Below are positions 63,741-64,000 of a stretch of 64,000 bases of DNA, piece after piece; position 1 is the first letter of the stretch, and every line of letters starts with the position of its first letter. Source of the stretch: CAKZQX01 sp034435975 (lineage in GTDB: Bacteria > Chloroflexota > Chloroflexia > Chloroflexales > Chloroflexaceae). The translations under genes were made by a program, and so were the position numbers. The DNA lies in the NCBI GenBank assembly GCA_034435975.1, contig DAOTWD010000132.1:37585-101584 (forward strand). The letters run 5' to 3'. The notes under the pieces are model-generated. The model had not been told where the DNA came from and searched no databases. It saw only the letters and a list, made by a program, of their open reading frames with translations.

Positions 63741-64000
63741 CTGTTCACCTCGCTGGGCGGGGCGTGGTTCCCCTTGGAAGTGACGGGCAAGGTATTCTCT
63801 ACGATTGGGCATTTTACCCCCGGCGCGTGGGCGATGGACGGCTTGCAGAATATCCTGGTGCGCGGAACCTCACAGCTGGCTGAGTGCGTGCGGTCAGGCT
63901 CTGTACCCGTCCAACGGACTGTGGACGGCGAGGCCCCCGCGCCGGAGGACGTGGGGACAGCAGAGTCGGGCAAGAGCACATCCACCGAACCACGCCCCCG
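63741..64000 (+). pseudogene. Fragment of an ABC-2 type transporter permease
   Basis: The frame beginning at 63741 encodes LFTSLGGAWFPLEVTGKVFS then IGHFTPGAWAMDGLQNILVRG, a stretch typical of the end of ABC-2 permeases. Upstream codons are Arg-rich and non-homologous, and the expected last membrane helix does not follow; instead Glu/Pro/Ser-rich codons run to the window edge. It looks like a gene fragment embedded in GC-rich filler, but the right-hand part is outside the window. Confidence 0.45.

Noticed and set aside
63464..63985. 173-codon minus-strand frame at the right edge
   Set aside because: GC-rich frame with low complexity; the plus strand shows a recognisable ABC-2 permease segment in part of it.

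Overview
The window is 64 kb of bacterial chromosome, moderately GC-rich. Gene content best fits a filamentous or thermophile-related Chloroflexota (class Chloroflexia-like): a mycofactocin-type redox locus, GH3-family amidosynthetase, peptidase U32, a heterodimeric methylmalonyl-CoA mutase, stand-alone RsbS/RsbT and many short tandem arrays between genes. This is inferred from gene families and style; no rRNA or marker gene is present to fix the taxon. I saw no tRNA, rRNA, CRISPR array, insertion sequence or phage.

Layout. (1) 1-6701 +: truncated OYE/FadH-type flavin oxidoreductase, ETF alpha, FixC-like quinone oxidoreductase, FixX ferredoxin, ETF beta and an MftE-like creatininase. This looks like the distal end of a mycofactocin locus wired to the quinone pool by a Fix-type ETF chain. 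(2) 6768-13211 +: a compact operon of two B12-binding radical SAM proteins, two acetyltransferase-like proteins and a GH3 amidosynthetase, which I rate the best candidate for an undescribed biosynthetic system. (3) 13.8-19.9 kb: a frameshifted orphan gene, an alpha/beta hydrolase fused to a cyclic-nucleotide-binding domain, a remnant of an Rpn-type nuclease, peptidase U32 and a Uma2 gene with an internal stop. (4) 19.9-26.0 kb, minus: two SPFH proteins, dihydrolipoyl dehydrogenase and a KtrAB-type K+ uptake pair. (5) 26.2-37.2 kb: TatD, transglutaminase membrane protein, HD-GYP response regulator, hydrolase, galK/galT, rsbS/rsbT, a nitrilase and a CTP/phytol-kinase-like membrane protein. (6) 37.4-43.9 kb, minus: three large polytopic membrane proteins of glycosyltransferase type. 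(7) 44.3-46.3 kb: an intact DNA methyltransferase facing a decayed Eco29kI-like GIY-YIG restriction enzyme. (8) 46.5-49.9 kb: FetAB-like ABC exporter, PadR regulator, GNAT-membrane fusion. (9) 50.4-57.1 kb, minus: M42 peptidase, CCA-type nucleotidyltransferase, four-gene osmoprotectant ABC transporter, DUF427. (10) 57.6-63.2 kb, minus: mutA-mutB-meaB. The right end holds a GC-rich stretch and a fragment of an ABC-2 permease.

A recurring signature is a bipartite octamer repeat, (GGATGCGC)n followed by (GTCGCCTC)n, with conserved polarity. It occurs in intergenic gaps at about 1.7, 16.3 and 41.3 kb, in partial form at the 5' end of mftE, and once inside a membrane-protein gene near 40.0 kb. Several genes carry single-base frameshifts or nonsense codons, some in homopolymer runs. 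These may be real decay or assembly errors, and the sequence alone cannot decide.
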